Source: CAZBSE01 sp964494385 (GTDB lineage Bacteria; Actinomycetota; Humimicrobiia; Humimicrobiales; Humimicrobiaceae). Taken from it: a stretch of DNA of 9,294 nucleotides. The notes under the pieces were generated by a model, which saw nothing but the letters and a program-made list of their open reading frames with translations, made no database searches and was not told where the DNA came from. Within the stretch, counting starts at the first letter, position 1; each line of letters starts with the position of its first letter. Positions 1 through 5,499 of the stretch are shown in pieces. The stretch is from NCBI GenBank assembly GCA_964494385.1, contig CAZBSE010000037.1, forward strand, positions 1-9,294, in the 5' to 3' direction. The position numbers and the translations under genes are program-made.

Positions 1-621
1 TATCTTTCCGATTGTGAGCTTCTGGCGATAATACTGAGGACAGGAATTGGAAGCAGTAAAGAAAGATTTTCTGCTCTTGATCTGGCTAAAAAAATACTGG
101 CTGATAGTGGTAGCCTTAAAAATTTACTTGACCTATCGCTTTCAGAGTTTTTAAAAATTAATGGAATCGGAAGAGCAAAGGCAGCCCAGGTAATGGCCGC
201 CCTTGAACTGGGCAGGAGAGCAGTCTCAGAAAAGAATGGAAACAATGTTAGCTTCAGGTGCAGCGAGGAAGTGGCAAATTATTATATCCCTCTTCTTAAG
301 GATTTAAAGAAGGAGCAGTTCAGGGTGCTGCTGCTGGATATAAAAAATAAGGTAATAAAAGAGGTCTTAATCTCGACGGGATCCTTGACGTCATCCATAG
401 TACACCCCAGAGAGGTAATAAAACCGGTAATTAAGAATTCTGCGGCATCAGTAATATTCATACACAATCATCCCAGTGGTGATCCGGAGCCCTCTACCGA
501 TGATATAGAAATAACCAACAGGCTTTGTAAATCCTGCAGCATTATGGGTATTACTGTACTGGATCATATTATTGTTGCTGAAGGCGGATATTTCAGCTTC
601 AAGCAAAAGCAGTTGATATAA
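1..621 (+). CDS. radC: RadC family JAMM/MPN protein, 5' end outside window
   Basis: The frame is open from base 1 to the TAA at 619-621, giving 206 residues. The ATG at 193 is internal: the family-typical LSDxELLAIILRTG block lies upstream at residues 2-15. A helix-hairpin-helix (INGIGRAKAAQ, residues 53-63) follows, then the MPN domain with the metal-binding signature HNHPSGDPEPSTDD (H155, H157 and D168 counted from base 1). RadC proteins are usually about 225 residues, so only about 20 N-terminal residues are missing. The family was once linked to DNA repair, but that role is disputed. The JAMM fold suggests a metal-dependent hydrolase, and its real function is unknown. The C-terminus is intact. 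The following gene is 59 bp downstream and appears unrelated. Confidence 0.95.
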   Translation, partial: YLSDCELLAIILRTGIGSSKERFSALDLAKKILADSGSLKNLLDLSLSEFLKINGIGRAKAAQVMAALELGRRAVSEKNGNNVSFRCSEEVANYYIPLLKDLKKEQFRVLLLDIKNKVIKEVLISTGSLTSSIVHPREVIKPVIKNSAASVIFIHNHPSGDPEPSTDDIEITNRLCKSCSIMGITVLDHIIVAEGGYFSFKQKQLI

Positions 622-680
622 ACATTATAGTAGAATTTTATAATATCGCCTATTTATCGCTTCAAATTTAAAAAGATTCA

Positions 681-908
681 ATGTATTTATTCTTCTGGAA
701 TAAAACTGATGCTGGCGGAACCTTATCCATAAGTCTTAGCGGGCCCGCTAATTTCGATTTCAGTATTCCTCCCGGACAACAGAATATATATGTGGTTCCC
801 GGTACTTATAATTATACAGTCAAAGGGTGCGGAGGTATAGTGGAATCAGGTACGGAAGATTTATCTACATCCGACAACGAGTGGAAATGGTGGTGTGAAT
901 ACTTTTAA
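681..908 (+). CDS. Small orphan beta-rich domain protein, possibly a truncated remnant
   Basis: The frame encodes 75 residues. Pattern recognition suggests a small beta-sandwich domain of the kind found at the end of secreted proteins: an N-K-T start, LSISLSGPANFDFSIPPG, VVPGTYNYTVKGCGG, and a closing EWKWWCEYF. The two cysteines (residues 50 and 72) could form a disulfide, which fits an exported protein. No signal peptide or membrane segment precedes the domain. A TAA at 669-671 lies three codons before the ATG in the same frame, and no Shine-Dalgarno sequence precedes the ATG. It could be a real small gene, or the surviving C-terminal domain of a longer secreted protein that lost its front half. 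I do not know a function, and homology is not verified. Confidence 0.5.
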   Translation: MYLFFWNKTDAGGTLSISLSGPANFDFSIPPGQQNIYVVPGTYNYTVKGCGGIVESGTEDLSTSDNEWKWWCEYF

Positions 909-929
909 TTAGGAGTTAAAGTATTTTAA

Positions 930-959
930 TAGACATTATAAATCGTTATATGCTATAGT
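930..959 (+). promoter_or_regulatory. Sigma-70 type promoter with extended -10 for the beta-propeller gene
   Basis: TAGACA (930-935, five of six matches to TTGACA) is followed after 18 bp by TATAGT (954-959, five of six matches to TATAAT). TGC directly before the -10 makes it an extended -10 element. Transcription would start near 966, leaving a leader of about 75 nt before the ATG at 1041. This is prediction from consensus only. Confidence 0.5.
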
Positions 960-971
960 ACTGCTGATTAG

Positions 972-1014
972 CTGTCAAGTAGAAATAAAATCTGCTTTTA
1001 CAGGTTAAGGGGAG
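972..1014 (+). promoter_or_regulatory. Leader hairpin and misplaced Shine-Dalgarno upstream of the beta-propeller gene
   Basis: Within the predicted leader, CTGT (972-975) pairs with ACAG (1000-1003) and AAGTAGA (977-983) pairs with TCTGCTT (991-997, one G-U pair), with a 7-nt AATAAAA loop. AAGGGGAG at 1007-1014 is a strong ribosome-binding sequence just after the hairpin, but it sits 26 nt before the ATG at 1041. No ATG, GTG or TTG lies at normal distance from it. It may be unused, or it may act as a standby site. Confidence 0.3.
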
Positions 1015-1040
1015 TATAATTTCATAATTTTTAAGAATTC

Positions 1041-2384
1041 ATGAATTTTAAAAAACTATACATAACTGTAATTATATTAACCATTATCTTTTTCTTTAGC
1101 ATATCCGCATTATTCGATCAATGTAAACTTTCCGTTGCCGATGCAAGCGAAGAACAGCCAGAGGAAGCGGAAACGGAAGCAAGCATAGAGCCTGAAAATG
1201 AAAAGTATGGTATAGCATACTTTGAGGTAGGTATTGATGAAAATTCCATGCATTTTGAGTACAGGGCAGCCGGTATTTCTGCTGTGAATCCAGACGGGAC
1301 CGATAAGAGGCTAATCTATAGTGACTTAAATGATAAATATGATCTGGGAAGAATATACGGAGTTTCTCCTGATGGCAGCAGGATAAGCTGCGGATTTTAC
1401 GAAGGCGGAAGGGGTGCATTTAGCGCGCTGCGTGTCATAGATGTAAATACAGGGGAAATGATTCCGGTTGTTGAATTTGATTATACCGAAACTCAATCTA
1501 TGGAACTGATGGCCGATATATACGGCGAGCCGGTGTGGTCGCATGACGGCAAAGAAATTGCCTTTGGAACCATCACTGATCCTTATTCGGATGATTTCAG
1601 TGACGGAGGGATCTCTATCGTTAACATTGGTAGCGGCGGCATACAGTATGTTGATCCGGGTATGGAAATAATCTCTAATGAAAACACCACAATTATATAT
1701 CCGGTACTGTTCTCACGGGATAATGATAAACTATTCTGTATTTTAAGTACTTTCTATCCAAAAATGGAAGAGGGGGTCATCCTGGATTATTTTTCCAGAA
1801 TTGAAAAACTATTGAGTATTGATATTTCCACTGGTGAGGTTAAAACAATCCTGAGTATTGATGAATTTAGGCAAGGAGAGATAAATTTTGATAATTTTAA
1901 TCTCTTTGTCCGACAGGATACGCTGGTTTTTCAGGTTGTAGGTGATTTTGAAGAAGATGGTGATATATGGATATGCAGAAGCGACGGGAGTAATTTATCC
2001 AAACTGACAAGTGATACTGATTTAAGGGAACAGCAGCCTTCGATTATAGAAATAGGTGATACCGAAGATAAATTGGCTTATGTAGGAGTAAAGAGATACG
2101 GAACTATTTCGAGCCATTTAAACAGCGGCGATATATATACTATGAATATAGACGGTTCCGAAAAGAACAGAGTTACAAGTTATGAGATTGGTGCCGCAAA
2201 ACCGGTGTTTTCTCCAGATGGAAGGTATCTGGCTTTTATTCATTATATCTATGACGATAATATGGAATATGCGGAAAGCAGCCAGATAGAGGTATGTGAT
2301 ATCAATACAGGTGAAGTAAAAGCTATTGTATCAGGCAACGGTATTTTAGAACTGATTGGGTGGATAAAGGCGGATATAAAATAA
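1041..2384 (+). CDS. Exported TolB/WD40-like (PD40) beta-propeller protein
   Basis: This 447-residue protein has a basic N-terminus (MNFKK) and a strongly hydrophobic segment at about residues 7-25, acting as a signal or membrane anchor. An acidic linker follows (about 36-55, rich in E, P and A). The body contains repeated propeller blade signatures: NPDGTDKR, SPDGSR, PVWSHDGKEIAF, RSDGSNLSKL, NIDGSEKNRV and PVFSPDGRYLAF (near residue 388). These are typical of PD40/TolB-like propellers, which usually bind partners or ligands outside the cytoplasm. Cys28 follows F-D-Q, a poor lipobox, so lipidation is doubtful. A TAA at 1032-1034 rules out an in-frame upstream start. The gene seems monocistronic, and no enzymatic motif is visible. 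Export and fold are fairly sure; the role is unknown. Confidence 0.85.
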   Translation: MNFKKLYITVIILTIIFFFSISALFDQCKLSVADASEEQPEEAETEASIEPENEKYGIAYFEVGIDENSMHFEYRAAGISAVNPDGTDKRLIYSDLNDKYDLGRIYGVSPDGSRISCGFYEGGRGAFSALRVIDVNTGEMIPVVEFDYTETQSMELMADIYGEPVWSHDGKEIAFGTITDPYSDDFSDGGISIVNIGSGGIQYVDPGMEIISNENTTIIYPVLFSRDNDKLFCILSTFYPKMEEGVILDYFSRIEKLLSIDISTGEVKTILSIDEFRQGEINFDNFNLFVRQDTLVFQVVGDFEEDGDIWICRSDGSNLSKLTSDTDLREQQPSIIEIGDTEDKLAYVGVKRYGTISSHLNSGDIYTMNIDGSEKNRVTSYEIGAAKPVFSPDGRYLAFIHYIYDDNMEYAESSQIEVCDINTGEVKAIVSGNGILELIGWIKADIK

Positions 2385-2437
2385 TATTTTAAAAGCTGTA
2401 AACTACATTGGCCAAAGGAATCTTCTTCTCCGATAAA

Positions 2438-2466
2438 TTGACTTATTATATGATTTCTATTAATAT
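2438..2466 (+). promoter_or_regulatory. Promoter of the CAU tRNA gene
   Basis: TTGACT (2438-2443) and TAATAT (2461-2466) are separated by exactly 17 bp and match sigma-70 consensus well. Initiation would be near 2473, about 28 nt before the tRNA, which suits a short 5' leader removed by RNase P. Confidence 0.6.
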
Positions 2467-2500
2467 ATCCAATTGTCTAAGGCAGGATTATCCTCATCAA

Positions 2501-2577
2501 GGGCCCATAGCTCAGTTGGTTAGAGCAGCGCACTCATAATGCGGAGGTCCCAGGTTCAAGTCCTGGTGGGCCCACCA
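2501..2577 (+). tRNA. tRNA with anticodon CAU (elongator Met or lysidine-type Ile2), CCA encoded
   Basis: The cloverleaf folds cleanly. The acceptor GGGCCCA (2501-2507) pairs with TGGGCCC (2567-2573), with discriminator A2574 and genomic CCA at 2575-2577. The D stem is GCTC/GAGC. The anticodon loop CTCATAA (2533-2539) carries CAT at 2535-2537. The T stem is CCAGG/CCTGG around TTCAAGT. An initiator is unlikely because the first acceptor pair (G-C) is matched. CAU is read as Met by the elongator, or as Ile (AUA) once TilS converts the C to lysidine. The C4-G69 and C5-G68 acceptor pairs fit TilS substrate preference known from E. coli and favour Ile2, but do not prove it. The first anticodon-stem pair is a G-G mismatch (2528 with 2544). 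Confidence 0.95.
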
Positions 2578-2836
2578 TTAATTTATTTCCATCCACTTTC
2601 ATTTATATGATTGCGGTGATACGGATATCATTAAAAATAATTATAAAAGATAACAAACATGCAGTCTTTTTTATTGCAAACTTCTAGATTAATATTTAAA
2701 AATTTTACAAAATAAAATATTTTTGGGAAGAGAGAAAAAATATTTATCACATTCTATAATATATAAATGTCTTCACTTAACTCAAGTGAATTTAATTAAA
2801 ACACTATTTAATTTAACCAGCAGGTAAATACCGCTA
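2578..2836. other. AT-rich intergenic stretch between the tRNA and the mini zinc-ribbon gene
   Basis: These 259 bp lie between the ends of two convergent genes. I see no supported coding region. The only clear structure is a 7-bp perfect inverted repeat at 2772-2790. The tRNA gene is not followed by an obvious GC-rich terminator. Confidence 0.6.
2772..2790. terminator. Weak hairpin, possible bidirectional terminator
   Basis: TTCACTT (2772-2778) and AAGTGAA (2784-2790) are perfect inverted repeats around a 5-nt loop. On the plus strand TTTAATTAAA follows, which is only partly U-rich. The hairpin lies between the 3' ends of the convergent tRNA and zinc-ribbon genes, where a terminator would be expected. 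The stem is AT-rich and short, so the call is weak. Confidence 0.3.
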
Positions 2837-2986
2837 TTATTTATCTTTACTTGATTTTATCCTAAAAACTTTAGTACCGCACTTGGGACAGGTCCCTTTA
2901 ACTGCAGCTCTTTTATTTTTCATGATAACTTCCTGGGGATCCTTGATTTCTACTTTTGCCTTGCACTTTACGCAATAAGCTTCCAT
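2837..2986 (-). CDS. 49-residue DUF5679-like mini zinc ribbon protein
   Basis: The ATG at 2986-2984 is preceded by AAAGGAG (3000-2994) at 7 nt spacing, a strong ribosome binding site. The protein starts MEAYCVKCKAKVEI, has a central KNKRAAVKGTCPKCGTKVFRI and a lysine-rich tail. CxxC pairs at C5/C8 and C33/C36 make one four-cysteine zinc knuckle. I recognise the layout of DUF5679, whose members are tiny, basic, cytoplasmic and of unknown function; several resemble ribosomal or nucleic-acid-binding ribbons. That comparison is from memory. The gene is divergent from the PEBP lipoprotein gene, and a perfect palindrome sits over its likely promoter. Confidence 0.88.
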   Translation of the reverse strand: MEAYCVKCKAKVEIKDPQEVIMKNKRAAVKGTCPKCGTKVFRIKSSKDK

Positions 2987-3042
2987 TGTATTGCTCCTTT
3001 CACTTAATTAATCCTTCATTTCTAAGATAAATACTTATATAT

Positions 3043-3071
3043 ATTATATAACAATAGATGATTTTTTATAA
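3043..3071 (-). promoter_or_regulatory. Candidate promoter for the mini zinc-ribbon gene
   Basis: On the minus strand TATAAT (3048-3043) is a perfect -10. The hexamer 17 bp upstream is TTATAA (3071-3066), a poor -35. Initiation near 3036 would give a leader of about 50 nt. The -35 region lies inside the palindrome at 3060-3088. Confidence 0.4.
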
Positions 3072-3088
3072 ACAGTTTATAAAAAATC
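3060..3088. repeat. Perfect 13-bp-arm inverted repeat, possible operator
   Basis: GATTTTTTATAAA (3060-3072) and TTTATAAAAAATC (3076-3088) are exact reverse complements around CAG. As double-stranded DNA the symmetry extends through C3073 and G3075 to a single central base, giving 14-bp half sites. It covers the likely -35 of the leftward zinc-ribbon gene. There is no T-run after it on either strand and no gene end beside it, so an operator fits better than a terminator. Confidence 0.5.
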
Positions 3089-3323
3089 TTATCTTCGGTA
3101 ATTTATTTAAATATTTCTTACCCTGCCCCGGCTGATACCATTAACATTTTTTATTCAGTTCCTCCTTTTTCTTTGAGTTTATTGTTCGGATTTAAAGTTG
3201 ACAGGAATCATTAAAATAAAAATATCCTGATACATAAATATCGTTTGTTAAATTATTTATAGCGAAAAAATACTTAATTTAATAAAATAGAATCAGGAAA
3301 TATCATTTATTAAGGGTGGGGAA

Positions 3324-3986
3324 ATGTCAACAATAAGAACATTAAAATTTCTACTTGTTGTTTTAACTGTTACTTGTCTTATTTTTACTATTAGTTTCAT
3401 GACTGCATGCAAACCGGATGCGTCTGTCGAAAAAACAATGCCGGTCAAAGAAGAAGCTGAAGAAACCACTAAAGAAGAAACAGAAGCAGAAGAGCCTGAA
3501 GAAGCAGATGAGGAAGAGCCCGAAGAAGAAGCAGAGGAGGAAGCTATTAAAATAGAGAGTTCTTCTTTTAAGAATAATGAAGCGATCCCTTCCGATTATA
3601 CATGTGACGGAAAAAATATTAATCCTGCACTTATAATAAGCGGTGTTCCCGCAAATGCTGAGAGCCTGGTTTTGATTATGGACGATCCCGACTCTCCCGG
3701 AGGAACATGGGTACACTGGACCATATGGAATATTGATCCTAAAACTAAAGGAATACCCGAGAATAACGTACCTGCCGGAGCAGTAGAGGGGGTAACAGAT
3801 TTTGGAACACCGGGATATGGAGGACCCTGTCCACCCCCGGGCACGCATCGTTATTTTTTCAAGCTTTATGCACTGGATATTATGCTGGACCTTGATACTT
3901 CAGCAACAGCCAGGGACATCCAGGAAGCAATGCAAGGTCATATATTGGATAGTACCGAGTTAATAGGGCTATATGGAAACAGCTGA
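3324..3986 (+). CDS. PEBP / YbhB-YbcL family lipoprotein
   Basis: This 220-residue protein has a basic N-terminus, a hydrophobic core (about 9-28) and a lipobox-like F-M-T-A-C ending at Cys29, so it is probably lipidated and held outside the membrane. Residues 42-74 form an extremely acidic Glu/Ala/Pro linker. The PEBP domain (about 78-218) shows DPDSPGGTWVHW (121-132, with H131), WNI, and GGPCPPPGTHRYFFKLYALD (from 166), the ligand-pocket signature of the family. YbhB/YbcL-type PEBPs are anion-pocket proteins without an agreed bacterial substrate; the older kinase-inhibitor name comes from eukaryotic relatives. AAGGGTGGGG just before the ATG serves as ribosome binding site. The gene stands alone and converges with the 62-residue membrane gene. 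Confidence 0.92.
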   Translation: MSTIRTLKFLLVVLTVTCLIFTISFMTACKPDASVEKTMPVKEEAEETTKEETEAEEPEEADEEEPEEEAEEEAIKIESSSFKNNEAIPSDYTCDGKNINPALIISGVPANAESLVLIMDDPDSPGGTWVHWTIWNIDPKTKGIPENNVPAGAVEGVTDFGTPGYGGPCPPPGTHRYFFKLYALDIMLDLDTSATARDIQEAMQGHILDSTELIGLYGNS

Positions 3987-4073
3987 TAAAAAAAGTATAA
4001 ACCAGAACCTTCTCAGAACATAATGCCGGTTATTTTTTCCCTGTGTTAATTGTAATTGTGATGAGTAAGTTAG

Positions 4074-4262
4074 CTAAATATTAATAAACTGCAGTAAATT
4101 GTATACTACAAATGCAGGCCAGACAAGAGCTTTTAGAAATCCAACTACTCCCATTCCGAAGGAGGCTGCACCCTGGATATAATAGACTGCCGCACCTATT
4201 AGAGCCATAAAATAAGCGGCTCCGGCGATCCCCGAACCACCGTAGTTTTTACCGTTGACCAT
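4074..4262 (-). CDS. 62-residue two-helix membrane protein, unknown function
   Basis: AAAGGAG (4275-4269) lies 6 nt before the ATG (4262-4260), which strongly supports translation. A short Gly/Asn/Lys-rich polar start (MVNGKNYGGSG) is followed by two hydrophobic, glycine- and alanine-rich segments, about residues 12-30 and 37-60. A turn containing Gln-Gly separates them. The second segment carries Lys-Ala-Leu-Val-Trp-Pro, a helix kink. There is no cleavable signal, and both termini are probably on the same side. I recognise this as the kind of small conserved inner-membrane protein seen in some actinobacterial and Chloroflexota genomes, but cannot name a family. A predicted promoter and a strong dyad lie just upstream. 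Confidence 0.8.
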   Translation of the reverse strand: MVNGKNYGGSGIAGAAYFMALIGAAVYYIQGAASFGMGVVGFLKALVWPAFVVYNLLQFINI

Positions 4263-4280
4263 TTTATTCTCCTTTCTCAG

Positions 4281-4307
4281 ATTACATATATGTTATATAT
4301 ATGTAAT
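4281..4307. repeat. Perfect 11-bp-arm inverted repeat at the start of the small membrane gene
   Basis: ATTACATATAT (4281-4291) and ATATATGTAAT (4297-4307) are exact reverse complements around GTTAT. The dyad covers the predicted transcription start (near 4304) of the leftward 62-residue gene and ends 18 bp before its ATG. It could be an operator at +1, or a 5'-terminal mRNA hairpin just ahead of the ribosome binding site. Confidence 0.5.
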
Positions 4308-4310
4308 ATT

Positions 4311-4339
4311 ATTCTAAAAGAATTAATAAATTGTAGCAA
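4311..4339 (-). promoter_or_regulatory. Promoter of the 62-residue membrane protein gene
   Basis: On the minus strand TTGCTA (4339-4334) and TAGAAT (4316-4311) are 17 bp apart, with four and five of six consensus matches. Initiation near 4304 gives a leader of about 42 nt that begins inside the adjacent dyad. Confidence 0.5.
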
Positions 4340-4402
4340 TAATATAATAATAATTAGAGTATGTACTATATATAACGCGGTAGGGAACAGTCCCGTAAGA
4401 AT

Positions 4403-5413
4403 TTATCTTTCAACTGGCACTTTAATTCCATTTTCCAGCGATTTTTTAACAGCTTCTAATATCTGCAGGTCATTTAATGCCTTCTCTGTAGTATAGTAAG
4501 GTTTTGAATTTGTTTTCAGGCACTTGCTAAGAATCTCCCACATCCTGAGATAAGGGTCTTTATCACTTATCTTTACGGTATTCCTCCTGCCGCTTTTCCT
4601 ATCCTCTATTATAATTTTCAGGTCTTCATCATAGAAAGCAAGACCCTTTGTCCCTCTTACATTGAGGCAGTTCCTGTTTCCGCCCAGGAAGTATGAGCTG
4701 CTGAAAGTGCCGATCAAATCATTTTTATATTCGAAGGTCATTAATTCGTAATCATAATCTCCGTATTCCTTCCTGTATTTGACTCCTGCCGCATAAGCTG
4801 TCAGGGGTTTGCCGAAAATCTTAGAAAGCATAGCAATTTCATGAATGCCTCCGTCCAGAAGCATACCCAGCGGATATCCGGGCTTTATCCTCCATTCCGT
4901 ATTCCCGAAACTGTCCTTGACCTTCCTGTCAAAGCCTATGTAAGCATGAAGAAGCCTTTCAAACACGAGGACATCTCCGAGTATGCCGGAATTTATTATT
5001 TTTATAATTTCATCTGTAAAAACGGTATAAGCGCTCTGCTCCAGAACAAAAACCTGCTTTCCCGTTTCTTTTTCTTTTTTTACCAGTTTCTTTCCAACTA
5101 TGGTATCCGGGGCCATTGGTTTTTCCAAAAAAACGTCTTTTCCTGCATCAAGGGTTTCCATGGCAATCACAGGATTCATTGGTATCGGCGTCATTACGAT
5201 TACCGCATCGATAAAAGGTTGTTTGACCAGCAGTCTGTAGTCCTTATAAAAAGGTGCTCCGGGGTATTCTTTGCTTATTTTATTTTTACTTTTTTCACTG
5301 GTCGCACAGAAGGCAGCTATTTCGAATTGGCTTTTAAATTTTTCTAAAATCGGTCTATGGGCTTTTTCCCAGATAATGCCGGGGCCTATTACTCCCAAGC
5401 GAATTTTTGCCAT
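4403..5413 (-). CDS. Gfo/Idh/MocA family NAD(P)-dependent oxidoreductase
   Basis: This is a 336-residue protein. I start it at the ATG 5413-5411 because AAGGAG (5425-5420) lies 6 nt before it and the beta strand KIRLGVIGPG follows at once. A longer frame to 5458 would add 15 residues that do not fit the family. The N-terminal Rossmann domain has the glycine motif at 7-12, with Trp15 where a third small residue is usual. The family mark EKPM is at 97-100. The C-terminal domain carries LDGGIHEI (186-193) with the likely catalytic His191. Members oxidise or reduce sugars, inositols or similar polyols. The substrate cannot be read from sequence; the upstream sugar-phosphate isomerase suggests carbohydrate metabolism. 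It probably follows the isomerase in transcription but also has its own promoter. Confidence 0.92.
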   Translation of the reverse strand: MAKIRLGVIGPGIIWEKAHRPILEKFKSQFEIAAFCATSEKSKNKISKEYPGAPFYKDYRLLVKQPFIDAVIVMTPIPMNPVIAMETLDAGKDVFLEKPMAPDTIVGKKLVKKEKETGKQVFVLEQSAYTVFTDEIIKIINSGILGDVLVFERLLHAYIGFDRKVKDSFGNTEWRIKPGYPLGMLLDGGIHEIAMLSKIFGKPLTAYAAGVKYRKEYGDYDYELMTFEYKNDLIGTFSSSYFLGGNRNCLNVRGTKGLAFYDEDLKIIIEDRKSGRRNTVKISDKDPYLRMWEILSKCLKTNSKPYYTTEKALNDLQILEAVKKSLENGIKVPVER

Positions 5414-5463
5414 AATTTTCTCCTTGTATAATATGATAATTGCTTGCAGTGAAGCCATTTAAT

Positions 5464-5472
5464 ATTATACCA
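5464..5472 (-). promoter_or_regulatory. Extended -10 promoter for the oxidoreductase gene
   Basis: In the 86-bp gap after the isomerase gene, the minus strand reads TGGTATAAT (5472-5464): a perfect -10 with the TGn extension. No good -35 lies 17 bp upstream, which extended -10 promoters tolerate. Initiation near 5457 leaves a leader of about 44 nt. Confidence 0.45.
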
Positions 5473-5499
5473 CTTTAAAGGATTAGTAAGATGTCAGAT

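Larger units (their letters stand above)
2987..3323. other. Divergent regulatory region of 337 bp
   Basis: This region lies between the leftward zinc-ribbon gene and the rightward PEBP gene. It contains the palindrome at 3060-3088 and a candidate leftward promoter at 3043-3071. A perfect TTGACA at 3198-3203 could be the -35 of the PEBP promoter, but the best sequence 16-17 bp downstream (around 3220-3226) is a poor -10. On the minus strand, AAAAAGGAGG (3170-3161) is a near-perfect ribosome-binding sequence. It is followed 13 nt later by a 9-codon reading frame (3147-3118). No real gene is supported here. Confidence 0.5.

Noticed and set aside
624..650. Possible terminator hairpin after radC
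   Set aside because: Only six A-T pairs can form and no T-run follows; too weak to call.
2607..2687. 26-codon plus-strand frame in the AT-rich gap after the tRNA
   Set aside because: No ribosome binding site, no recognisable motif, and composition like the surrounding noncoding DNA.
3225..3298. TCCTGAT / ATCAGGA inverted pair flanking the PEBP upstream region
   Set aside because: Seven-base arms about 60 bp apart are expected by chance in such sequence.
3363..3848. Long minus-strand open frame opposite the PEBP gene
   Set aside because: Its phenylalanine/cysteine-rich stretch is just the complement of the Glu-rich linker; the plus-strand PEBP signatures are decisive.
4000..4040. Possible terminator after the PEBP gene (CCGGTTATTTTTT)
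   Set aside because: A T-run is present, but the upstream pairing partner is interrupted and about 20 nt away, so the stem is not convincing.
4383..4396. GGGAACAGTCCC-like inverted repeat after the oxidoreductase gene
   Set aside because: Only a 4-bp stem, and no U-tract on the minus strand downstream; not a supportable terminator.
4841..5347. Plus-strand open frame of 168 codons opposite the oxidoreductase
   Set aside because: It is antisense to a well-recognised gene with conserved motifs, has no ribosome binding site and no family-like sequence.
5414..5458. Fifteen-codon N-terminal extension of the oxidoreductase
   Set aside because: The ribosome binding site at 5425-5420 and the start of the Rossmann strand both place the start at 5413; the extension overlaps the leader and has no site of its own.
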